Shown: piece after piece, positions 17,343-24,492 of the stretch
Numbering within the stretch: the stretch's first letter is position 1
Layout: each line of letters begins with the position of its first letter
Origin: Arthrobacter methylotrophus
Lineage (GTDB): Bacteria > Actinomycetota > Actinomycetes > Actinomycetales > Micrococcaceae
Assembly (NCBI RefSeq): GCF_039539965.1
Contig: NZ_BAABED010000001.1
Location: 3,968,001 to 4,032,000, forward strand
Length of the DNA: 64,000 bases
Direction of reading: 5' to 3'
Position numbers and translations under genes: made by a program
The notes under the pieces: model-generated
Told to the model about the DNA's origin: nothing
Database searches by the model: none
The model's input: only the letters and a program-made list of their open reading frames with translations

Positions 17343-17911
17343 ACCCCGTGCCTGCTGAAGTGCCTGCCGTGCCTGCGCTGAAAGCGGCAGCCCGCGTCTT
17401 GGTGGCAGGCGTGGGCAATATTTTCCTGCGCGACGACGGCTTCGGCCCCGAGGTGGCACGGCAATTGGCGTCCGATTCCCGGCTGTTGGGGTCCAAGGTC
17501 CGGGTGGTGGATTACGGAATCCGGGGGATGCATTTGGTCTACGATCTGCTCGACGGAGTGGAGGTCCTGATCCTCGTGGACGCGGTGCCGGCCGAGGAAA
17601 ATGGGGAGCAGGCGGGTTCCTCGGTGGGTTCACCGGCGGGGAGCGTTCGGGTGATGGGGATCCGTTCTGAGCATCTCGACGGGCGGGCGGCTTTGGACCC
17701 GCACGGTATGAATCCCGCGGCAGTGCTGGGGCGGCTTCGCACGCTCGGCGGGGAATTGCCCACCACGTACGTCGTGGGCTGCGTGCCCGCGGATGTGAGC
17801 GAGGGAATCGGATTGTCAGACCCGGTGTCCGCCGCCGTGCCCGGGGCCGTTTCCGCCGTCGTGTCCCTCCTCGCCCGCCATGCCCTCGTCAACCCATCCG
17901 TTACGGCCTGA
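17339..17911 (+). CDS. [NiFe] hydrogenase maturation endopeptidase (HyaD/HybD family)
   Basis: 190 residues, GTG start at 17339. VLVAGVGNIFLRDDGFGPEV (about residues 20-39) is the family signature with the acidic nickel-sensing residues; VRVVDYGIRGMHLVYDLLDG and ILVDAVP follow, the latter with the second conserved Asp. A Gly/Ser-rich insertion (about residues 82-100) is unusual. This protease clips the C-terminal tail of HhyL after nickel is inserted; the substrate tail begins after His575 of the hhyL product. Translationally coupled to the 39-residue peptide. Confidence 0.88.
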   Translation: MNPVPAEVPAVPALKAAARVLVAGVGNIFLRDDGFGPEVARQLASDSRLLGSKVRVVDYGIRGMHLVYDLLDGVEVLILVDAVPAEENGEQAGSSVGSPAGSVRVMGIRSEHLDGRAALDPHGMNPAAVLGRLRTLGGELPTTYVVGCVPADVSEGIGLSDPVSAAVPGAVSAVVSLLARHALVNPSVTA

Positions 17912-17924
17912 AGGAGCGTCCATC

Positions 17925-18200
17925 ATGTGCCTTGGAATACCGGGCCAGGTCATCGAGCTCCTCGACGGTTATGGCAACCAGCTCGCGCTTGTGGACGTGG
18001 CGGGGGTGCACCGGAAAATCAACATCGGGCTCCTGGACGACGGTCCGCTGGAGCCAGGCAGCTGGGTCCTCATCCATATGGGATTCGCCTTGGAGCGCGT
18101 GGATGCCGAAGGCGCAGAACGTGCCCTCGGCGGTTTGGAGTTGATGGGGCAGTCACGGGAACCGCAAGCGGAAGCCGGGGAGGCCGCCGTCGAGAGGTGA
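17925..18200 (+). CDS. hypC: Hydrogenase assembly chaperone HypC/HupF
   Basis: 91 residues. The N-terminus MCLGIPGQVIEL is the family signature; Cys2 carries the Fe(CN)2CO unit between HypD and the large-subunit precursor. The fold continues with a beta barrel (ALVDVAGVHRKINIGLL; PGSWVLIHMGFALERVD). An acidic C-terminal tail rich in Glu and Ala extends about 15 residues beyond the usual end. AAGGAG lies 10 bases before ATG 17925. HypC normally needs HypD, yet no hypD follows: this is the last gene of the operon in the window. Confidence 0.92.
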   Translation: MCLGIPGQVIELLDGYGNQLALVDVAGVHRKINIGLLDDGPLEPGSWVLIHMGFALERVDAEGAERALGGLELMGQSREPQAEAGEAAVER

Positions 18201-18931
18201 CATGCCAGGGCATTATCTGGTCATTGCGTACGAGACAACGACCATGGTGGCTGTTGCGAGCACCCCGAGCAGCACATATGAGATGGTCCTGAACCGGCGG
18301 GTGCGCCGGCGCTCCTTCTCTAAGTATCGGTATCGCATTGAATTTCTTTTTCCATCCCCATCGTCCCCAATGTTGAGAGCTCTTTCGAGACCACCCTAAA
18401 GCTTCGAGTGGTTTGACAAGGTTAGTAATGAATAATGTCGTCCTGCTGAGGTCTTAATACGGCAGGTAGATTCATCACTTCGCGATTTTGGGGCGCAGGG
18501 AGGAGATCTCCTGCTAATCTACTTCTGCGCCCTTGAAGTTCTTTATTGGGGGGCAGTTTCCGGGGGAGGCCCCTCTTTTGATCCCCCCTGGTCGAAGAAG
18601 CGGGCCTCCCCTGGTTAATTCCGTCATGGCAGACCAGCGGGCCGCGGCGCAGCCCACATCTTATTCAATGGCCCGACTTCGAGCGGGATCTGGTTAGTTG
18701 AATCAACCGAGATTATTCGATCATTTCTCCCGTTTCCTAATTACTAAGATGCCTGATTAATTCTTGCGCAGCTGGTGTTTCCTGAGATCGCTCCCTTTCC
18801 CGTTCACTGCGGCTGCCATGATTGCATGGGCAGGCCTTGGAGTTGGGAGCAATATTTCGGACGGGGTTTCCGGCGAGGTATTTCGGCGGTGGCTGTAATT
18901 CTCCGCGGTATTTGGCGTGTATTTCGCGGCG
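18201..18931. other. Non-coding stretch after hypC
   Basis: I see no convincing gene on either strand. A 65-codon frame at 18202-18399 directly follows hypC but has no ribosome site, a basic low-complexity make-up and no family features. Base composition is AT-richer than the operon (roughly 45-50% GC between 18400 and 18520 by eye). An inverted repeat sits at 18563-18611. This may be the place where hypD/E/F would have continued. Confidence 0.5.
18563..18611. repeat. Inverted repeat, possible terminator of the hydrogenase operon
   Basis: Perfect 10-base arms GGGGAGGCCC (18563-18572) and GGGCCTCCCC (18602-18611) around a 29-base loop. No clear T-run follows on the plus strand, so termination is only a possibility. 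Confidence 0.4.
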
Positions 18932-19615
18932 TTATATGGAGCGGTCGCTGCGTTCGCGCAGGGTTTCGCGGGCTGCTTCGACGCTTCCTTGGTGATGCTG
19001 TTGAGCTCGTTGATGTCGCGGATGCGCGCGATTTGAGTGAAAAGGCGTTGGATGAGCCGGAAGTTGCGGTTGGTGATGCGGGCGACAGCGGCGATGGCTT
19101 CGGCGTCGGTGAAGTCTTGGGGGTCGATACTCAGGCCGAGTTCCTGCCAGCGGTTTGTCAGGACGAAGGTGAGTTCCTCGGTGCTCAGGGTCCGGTAATG
19201 GTGGGCGAAGCGTTTTTCGATGCCGGGCATGCCGATAAGGATGACGCCCATGGTGTGGCGATCGTAGTAGTCCCGGACTTGCTCGAGGGCTGGAGGTTTG
19301 AGCCAGTCGGCCTCCGCGATGATGAGGAGTTCGGTCAGGCCGGATGCCCGGGAGTCGCGGTGCTCTAAGACATCGATGTTGCCTTCCCGGGCGTATTCGA
19401 CGGCAAATGAGATCTTCTGGCAGGTCCGGGGTAGTTGCCGCTCGATCTCTCGGGGGCTGATGGTCACGGTGGGGGTCCAGAATGCTGTTCTGGCTTCGAG
19501 CACGCGGGCAGGGACGGGCTCGGTGTTGGTTTGCCCGGTCCGTTGCCATTGTTCCCATTCGGTCGCGCCGGCGGAGCAGTGCCGCGCGGTCTTCGGCCGA
19601 CAGCCGACGTTTCAT
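18932..19615 (-). pseudogene. Decayed AAA ATPase of a transposon (TniB/TnsC-like)
   Basis: Readable in pieces across frames: MKRRLSAEDRAALLRRR from ATG 19615, then a shift to a frame with WQRTGQTNTEPVPARVLEAR, ELLIIAEADWLKPPALEQVR and GVILIGMPGIEKRFAHHY, NFRLIQRLFTQIARI, and a shift back giving SVEAARETLRERSDRSI and stop at about 18932. These blocks match transposition ATP-binding proteins. The Walker A loop is not recognisable and the Walker B Asp is Ala (IIAEAD). At least two frame changes plus lost motifs mean it is dead. Its ATG overlaps the stop of the resolvase-like fragment. Confidence 0.68.
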
Positions 19616-19792
19616 GACCGGGCAGCCGCCTCCTGGTGGCGGTAGAGCGTCGCGCGGCTCCAGCCGACGAGCCGGGCCGCGTCCTCAGCGGAGCGTCCCT
19701 TCGCACGGGCTTCCGGCCGTGATCGCGAGCTTGTCGGCGATCACGGCCGGATCGGAGAGGGGCCGCCCGAAACGGGTGCCGCTTTCCCGGGC
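19612..19792 (-). pseudogene. C-terminal HTH fragment of a serine resolvase/invertase
   Basis: Two frames together give GTRFGRPLSDPAVIADKLAI, then ARAKGRSAEDAARLVGWSRA, TLYRHQEAAARS: the linker and DNA-binding helix-turn-helix that end Tn3-type resolvases and DNA invertases. One extra G (in CGGAAG, about 19713) breaks the frame. The catalytic serine domain is missing upstream of about 19800. Together with the ATPase relic it is the debris of one transposon. Confidence 0.6.
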
Positions 19793-20009
19793 GGCGACGA
19801 TCCCGGCCGTTCACAACCTCAAGGGTATGAATCTCAGCGCTAGTCACAGGCGAGGGAAGACACGGCAATCCATCCTCGCGACAGTCCCACAAACGGTCGT
19901 ATTCGACCCATATGAATGTTTCTCCCTGCGCGCCTTCACAGGCTTTCTTGGAGCGTGACGGTGTTCAGGACATCGTCAGGGATCGATTGGTTCAGGCCCG
20001 GGACCATGG
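19793..20009. other. Non-coding gap
   Basis: Between the resolvase fragment and the DUF1508-type gene I see only out-of-phase leftovers of the transposon and no gene on either strand. Confidence 0.4.
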
Positions 20010-20219
20010 CTAGTCGGAATGGTGGTTTTCCGGTACCGATCCGGTGAGATCAACGATGCGCCCTTTGGCCGCTGCATCGCGCACCGACCAGATCGCTGCG
20101 ATTGCTGCGTCCTCGTCCTCGAAAGCCTCGGAGGTGAGGAGTACGTCCCCATTTCCGGTGACGAGTTCGAACCGCAGACCAGCGTCCGCGTCAAGGTGGA
20201 GATTGAATTGAGAGGTCAT
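20010..20219 (-). CDS. DUF1508 (YegP-like) small protein
   Basis: 69 residues from ATG 20219, preceded by GGGAGAA. FELVTGNGDVLLTSEAFEDE, then AAIAAIWSVRDAA is the YegP/DUF1508 unit, a small alpha/beta fold of unknown function; GDVLLTSE and the repeated-unit pattern are characteristic. One unit only, whereas many members have two. It stands alone between the transposon relic and a gap. Acidic and soluble. Confidence 0.72.
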   Translation of the reverse strand: MTSQFNLHLDADAGLRFELVTGNGDVLLTSEAFEDEDAAIAAIWSVRDAAAKGRIVDLTGSVPENHHSD

Positions 20220-20510
20220 TGCGGTTCTCCCTTGGTTTTCCCTCAGCATGGTGTTCCACGTCGGGGTCTTGTGTTTGCCGAGGTGTTTCCGGCCCGGGCA
20301 TACGTGACGATGCCAAGCATGCCGCCGTCATCCCTCACATCGAATGAATAGCCGGAACCCCGTCCTAAATGACGGAGAAATGGGAGCCTGGCTGTGAGTT
20401 TTGAAATGCACCGACCGGCTCTCGCCGCGCAGCATAAGCCCGGCTACGGTCGGAACAGATCGCCCAGGAATTCGGCGTCATGACACAACGTGATTCTCTT
20501 GCCTTCGCAC
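20220..20510. other. Non-coding gap
   Basis: About 290 bases upstream of the DUF1508-type gene and downstream of the DUF6390-like gene. No ribosome site followed by a coding-like frame, no repeat of families A-C; nothing identified. Confidence 0.4.
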
Positions 20511-21284
20511 CTAGTGTTCGAGCGCGATCGCGGCGCCACGGTGTTCAACGCCGGTATTGGCGATCTTAAGGTGGCGCGCAGTGAAGTGCTTCAGCTGCTG
20601 GATTTGATGCGGAGTGATCCGGTCACATACCCAGTCCCAGTGCAGTGAGACGGTGTCGCCGACGCTCAGTCCGGCGATGAACCCGGTTCCGTTGACGGCA
20701 AATTTGGCCGATTCCACCACAGGTTCGCCTACGCCCAGCGTTACTCCGTCCCATACGAGCGGCCTCGAGCTAACTACAGCCTCGTCGCCAGTGATGGCCA
20801 GGACCTCGCCCCACCGGATTCGGCACCGGTCAAGGACGTTCAAAGCAGTTGCATACCGCCGCTCATCGCGGAGCAATCCCAGCCAAGGATAGATCTCAAA
20901 GACGTGGAAGCTGTGGTGCGGTACTCCGCCTGCCAGGACGCCTTCCACCAAGTGCGGGAACTGCAGGCCGGTGCGGGCCCGGAAGCGATCCTGCATCGAA
21001 TTCCCGATATTCGTGATGCCCACGGAATCCAACAGACTGTTGCCCACCCAATAAGCCTCCACTACGCGGGGATCAAGCGGGTCAGCTATCCCTGTGGAAC
21101 CCGCTATGAGTTCCAAGTACGGCCACGCCCCCGCGAAGCCCTTGGCGAGTTCCCGCAGTCCTTGATCAGTGACGCCGGACTGGCCGTAGTGCAGCAGCGC
21201 ATCACTGTCCGGCGGCCCGCAGCTGCCCCGGGCGTTCGGCGGATAAGCGTAGCGGACGAACAACTGCGCACCATCGGCGATCAT
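20511..21284 (-). CDS. Uncharacterised protein of a hydrogenase-neighbourhood type (DUF6390-like)
   Basis: 257 residues. The opening GAQLFVRYAYPPNARGSCGP and later FHVFEIYPWLGLLRDER, ALNVLDRCRIRWGEVLAI and LSVGDTVSLHWDWVCDRIT are long conserved-looking stretches; His, Cys and Asp residues in them could form an active site. I remember such proteins (label DUF6390) near group 1h hydrogenases, but this is memory, not a search. It is divergent from the metal ABC importer and separated from the hydrogenase operon by the transposon relic, so the two may once have been contiguous. Confidence 0.55.
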   Translation of the reverse strand: MIADGAQLFVRYAYPPNARGSCGPPDSDALLHYGQSGVTDQGLRELAKGFAGAWPYLELIAGSTGIADPLDPRVVEAYWVGNSLLDSVGITNIGNSMQDRFRARTGLQFPHLVEGVLAGGVPHHSFHVFEIYPWLGLLRDERRYATALNVLDRCRIRWGEVLAITGDEAVVSSRPLVWDGVTLGVGEPVVESAKFAVNGTGFIAGLSVGDTVSLHWDWVCDRITPHQIQQLKHFTARHLKIANTGVEHRGAAIALEH

Positions 21285-21435
21285 CGCGTGGCCACCTTCT
21301 ACAAGGGTCCCTTGAAACTAGCACCGGGGCAGACCCGGGACAAGGGATTCGCGCTCCGCTTGCGACGGCAAAATCGTTGACACCCAAACGCTACGAGCGG
21401 ATGCTGTGAAGACCGACGCACAGACGGGTCAAAAC

Positions 21436-22587
21436 ATGGGATCCTCCGAGCTAGACCGCCGCACTGCCCTCCAAATCCTCGTGGCCGGCGGCTCCGCAGC
21501 GTTCCTGGCCGGATGTAACGGACCAGCCGGCTCCGCGCCGCCGTCGTCCGCTTCCACACAGCCGTACGCTTCCACCGCCCCGAGCATCAGCGTGACTGAC
21601 CAACGCGGCAAGACTGCTACCTTTGCCCGTCCCGTCACGCGGGTTGTCACCATTCCGATGCCGGCGGCCTCCCTTCTCGTCGCCGTGGACCAGAGCTCGG
21701 ACCACTTGGCCGCCATGCACAACGTTTCGTGGGTGGCCATGCGCGACGGCGTCATGGGAACCATGTTTCCCCACGCCCTCGATATCCCACACGACATCGC
21801 CGCGCAGGATTTCACCCCGAACGTAGAGAGCGTGCGGGCGCTGAATCCCGACGTCGTGATCCAATGGTCTGATGCGCAGCTCGTCGAGCCGCTCGAGAAG
21901 GCAGGACTCACCGTCGTCGGCCTGAAAAACACCGGTACACAACAAGACGTCGACGCCTGGATCACGATGTTCGCCGCAATGCTGGGAAAGCCCGAGCGTG
22001 CTGTCCAGATCAAGGCCAGGAGTGACCAGGAACTGGCCGCTATCACCTCACAGGCAGCTGCACGCACCAGCAAAGGCCCAAGCATCCTGTACTTCAACAG
22101 GTTCACGGGCGGCCTCAAAGTTGCAGGAGCCAACAGCTACAACGACTTCTACATCAAGCTCATCGGGGCCACCAACCCCGCCACCGGAAAAGACCCGCTG
22201 CCAGGCTCGGGGATGATCGGCCTGGACGTGGAACAGGTACTCAAGTGGGATCCTGAGGTCATTCTTCTGGGCAACTTCGACAACGCGATGCCCCAAGACA
22301 TCTACGCTGACCCCGTGTGGCAGAACGTTTCCGCGGTCCGCTCGCGCCAGGTCTACAAAGTTCCCCTCGGCGGGTACCGCTGGGATCCCCCCGGCCAGGA
22401 ATCGCCGCTCATGTGGCACTGGCTCGCCGACATCGCCTTCCCGCAGGAAAAGTCGCCGCTGCGGAGCACGGTGAGCGATTACTTCAGCTTCCTGTACAAC
22501 CACCAGCCCACGGCCGCCGAGTTGGACAAAATCCTGTGGACCACCAACAACAACGCTTCCGCCAGCTACCAGCAATTCAATGCTTGA
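21436..22587 (+). CDS. ABC transporter solute-binding lipoprotein, iron/siderophore/cobalamin type
   Basis: 383 residues from ATG 21436 (GTG 21406 is the alternative). Signal: DRRTALQILVAGGSAAFLAGC, a twin-arginine lipoprotein signal with lipobox LAGC. The domain is FecB/BtuF-like: ISVTDQRGKTATFARPVTRV, a long helix, and a C-terminal lobe with DPVWQNVSAVRSRQVYKVP. It would deliver a metal chelate to the permease. It overlaps the permease gene by eight bases. Ligand is unknown; nickel or cobalt is worth considering because of the hydrogenase operon 3 kb away, but ferric chelates or cobalamin are the family default. Confidence 0.85.
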   Translation: MGSSELDRRTALQILVAGGSAAFLAGCNGPAGSAPPSSASTQPYASTAPSISVTDQRGKTATFARPVTRVVTIPMPAASLLVAVDQSSDHLAAMHNVSWVAMRDGVMGTMFPHALDIPHDIAAQDFTPNVESVRALNPDVVIQWSDAQLVEPLEKAGLTVVGLKNTGTQQDVDAWITMFAAMLGKPERAVQIKARSDQELAAITSQAAARTSKGPSILYFNRFTGGLKVAGANSYNDFYIKLIGATNPATGKDPLPGSGMIGLDVEQVLKWDPEVILLGNFDNAMPQDIYADPVWQNVSAVRSRQVYKVPLGGYRWDPPGQESPLMWHWLADIAFPQEKSPLRSTVSDYFSFLYNHQPTAAELDKILWTTNNNASASYQQFNA

Positions 22588-23665
22588 TGAAACCAGCCCT
22601 CCCCGCCTGCGTCGTCACGACCGAGCCAAGCCGCGCGACCAGCGGCGCGAACCGGCCGCCGTCGTTCCCGTCGCCCTGGCTGCTCTGTTCCTTGTCACGA
22701 CAGGGCTTGTAGCGCTAGCGCTCGGTCGCTACAGCGTTCCGCTCGGGCACGTCATCGAGATCCTGGCCTCCCGGATTGCCCCGTTTCCTACCGAAGCGAA
22801 CGCCACGGAACAGAACGTCGTGCTCCTCGTGCGGATGCCGCGGATCCTCCTGGCGGCGCTGGTGGGCGGCGGCCTGGCGCTCGGCGGCGCAGCCCTGCAG
22901 GCCGTCTTCCGCAACCCCCTCGTCAGCCCCGAAATCATCGGCGTCTCTGCCGGGGCCTCCTTCGGTGGTGCACTCGCGCTCCTCCTGGGTCTGGAATCCG
23001 CACTCCTCGTCACCGGGTCATTCGCGTTCGGGCTGATCGCTCTCGCAACCTTGTTCCTGATCACCTCGGGCCGCGGGGGAACGCCGATGTTGATGGTCGT
23101 GCTCGGCGGTGTGGTGACCGGCTCGTTCTTCTCGGCTCTGGTCGCATTGGTGACGTATGTCGCGGACCCCAACACCACCTTGCCCGCCATCGTGTTCTGG
23201 CTGCTCGGCAGCGTTGCCACGGCGACCTTCACCAAAGTGCTAGTTGCCGTGGTCCCCATCCTGGGTGGCGCCGTCGTACTCTTGGCCCTGCGCTGGCGGA
23301 TCAACCTGCTCTCCTTGGGCGACGACGACGCCGCGGCCTTGGGCGTGCGGCCGCGGCCGCTGCGCTGGGTGGTGCTGCTCGCGGTGGCCCTGATCGTGGC
23401 TGGAGCGGTCGCGGTCAGCGGCGCTGTGAGCTGGGTTGGTCTCGTGGTTCCGCATCTGGCCCGCATGTGGGTGGGGCCCGATCACCGCATCTTGCTTCCC
23501 GTGTCCTTCCTGCTGGGTGCGGCATACGTCGTCCTGGTGGACACCGTGGCGCGGACGGCGACCGCCGGTGAAATCCCGCTAGGCGTCCTCACCGCCTTGA
23601 TCGGCGCACCAGTCTTCTTCCTGCTCCTTCGCCGTAACCGCGAAAGGATCTGGGAGAGTGCTTGA
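22580..23665 (+). CDS. FecCD-family ABC permease
   Basis: 361 residues with about nine to ten membrane segments after a basic 25-residue head. The signature RMPRILLAALVGGGLALGGA, ALQAVFRNPLVSPEIIGVSA is typical of FecCD/BtuC permeases; a later GAVSWVGLVVPHLARMWVGP is the conserved coupling region. It pairs as a homodimer with the ATPase encoded next (eight-base overlap) and the lipoprotein before it. Imports a metal complex across the cytoplasmic membrane. Confidence 0.9.
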   Translation: MLDETSPPRLRRHDRAKPRDQRREPAAVVPVALAALFLVTTGLVALALGRYSVPLGHVIEILASRIAPFPTEANATEQNVVLLVRMPRILLAALVGGGLALGGAALQAVFRNPLVSPEIIGVSAGASFGGALALLLGLESALLVTGSFAFGLIALATLFLITSGRGGTPMLMVVLGGVVTGSFFSALVALVTYVADPNTTLPAIVFWLLGSVATATFTKVLVAVVPILGGAVVLLALRWRINLLSLGDDDAAALGVRPRPLRWVVLLAVALIVAGAVAVSGAVSWVGLVVPHLARMWVGPDHRILLPVSFLLGAAYVVLVDTVARTATAGEIPLGVLTALIGAPVFFLLLRRNRERIWESA

Positions 23666-24434
23666 ACTGGACCAAGTGGGCTTTGGCTACAACCAGCGGA
23701 AATGGGTCTTTCGCGACGTGAGCTTCAGGGTGTCCCCGGGCACGGCAACCGCGGTGTTGGGACCTAATGGAAGCGGTAAGACCACCTTGGTGCGCTGCGC
23801 TGCCGGGCTGCTGGCACCCTTGGAAGGGGTGGTTTTCCGGGAGCAGAGCGCAGGATTCGTGCCGCAGGCACATGGCAGCGCTTTCGCCTACCGCGCCCTG
23901 GACATGGTGCTGATGGGGCGGGCGAGGCATGTGGGTGTCTTCCGCACGCCGGGCAGTGCCGATCGTGCCGCCGCTTTGGACGCAATGGAACGGGTGGGCG
24001 CCGCCCAGCTCCAAGACCGGCTCTTCCCCACTCTGAGCGGCGGCGAGCAACAGCTGGTCCTCATCGCCCGGGCCATCGCCGCAGGCTCACCCCTCCTGGT
24101 CCTGGACGAGCCGGCCACCGGGCTTGACCTGAAGAACCAGGTGAGGGTCTTGACGCTGCTGCGCGAGCTCATGGCCGACGGCATGGCGTTGCTCCTGAGT
24201 ACCCATCACCCGGACCACGCTATGCACCTGGCCGGTCAGGTTGTTCTCTTGGGCCGCACCGGCGCCCGCGCCGGCCGCGCCGCTGAGCTGCTGAGCGATG
24301 CCGAGCTTTCGGCCCTGTACGGCGTTCCGGTCAGCACGCTGTCATATTCCGACGGCGGTGTGCCCCGCTTGACGCTCGTGGTGGACTACGGCCCAAAGGT
24401 GCAGGAGCGTTCCGCCGAGCGCCCGCATAGGTGA
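23658..24434 (+). CDS. ABC transporter ATPase (FecE/BtuD type)
   Basis: 258 residues, GTG start. Walker A GPNGSGKTTLV (about residue 36), Q-loop region GFVPQAHGSAFAYRALDMVL, signature LSGGEQQLVLIARAIA, Walker B LLVLDEPATGLD and H-loop STHHPDHAM are all intact. Energises the FecCD permease encoded just before. The operon ends here and is followed at once by a family B repeat and the convergent ppc gene. Confidence 0.92.
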   Translation: MLELDQVGFGYNQRKWVFRDVSFRVSPGTATAVLGPNGSGKTTLVRCAAGLLAPLEGVVFREQSAGFVPQAHGSAFAYRALDMVLMGRARHVGVFRTPGSADRAAALDAMERVGAAQLQDRLFPTLSGGEQQLVLIARAIAAGSPLLVLDEPATGLDLKNQVRVLTLLRELMADGMALLLSTHHPDHAMHLAGQVVLLGRTGARAGRAAELLSDAELSALYGVPVSTLSYSDGGVPRLTLVVDYGPKVQERSAERPHR

Positions 24435-24475
24435 GCGAGCGTTCCCCGAAAAGCCCACATAGGTGAGCGAGCGTC
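24427..24475. repeat. GTGAGCGAGCGT repeat pair, family B site 3
   Basis: Two direct units, each CATAGGTGAGCGAGCGT (24426-24442 and 24458-24474), 32 bases apart with an A/C-rich linker (CCGAAAAGCC). The first overlaps the last codons of the ABC ATPase. It lies between convergent genes. Confidence 0.7.
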
Positions 24476-24492
24476 GGCAGGGAAAGAAGTGC

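Noticed and set aside
18202..18399. A 65-codon frame directly after hypC
   Set aside because: No ribosome site, basic Ser/Arg-rich composition, no recognisable family; treated as non-coding.
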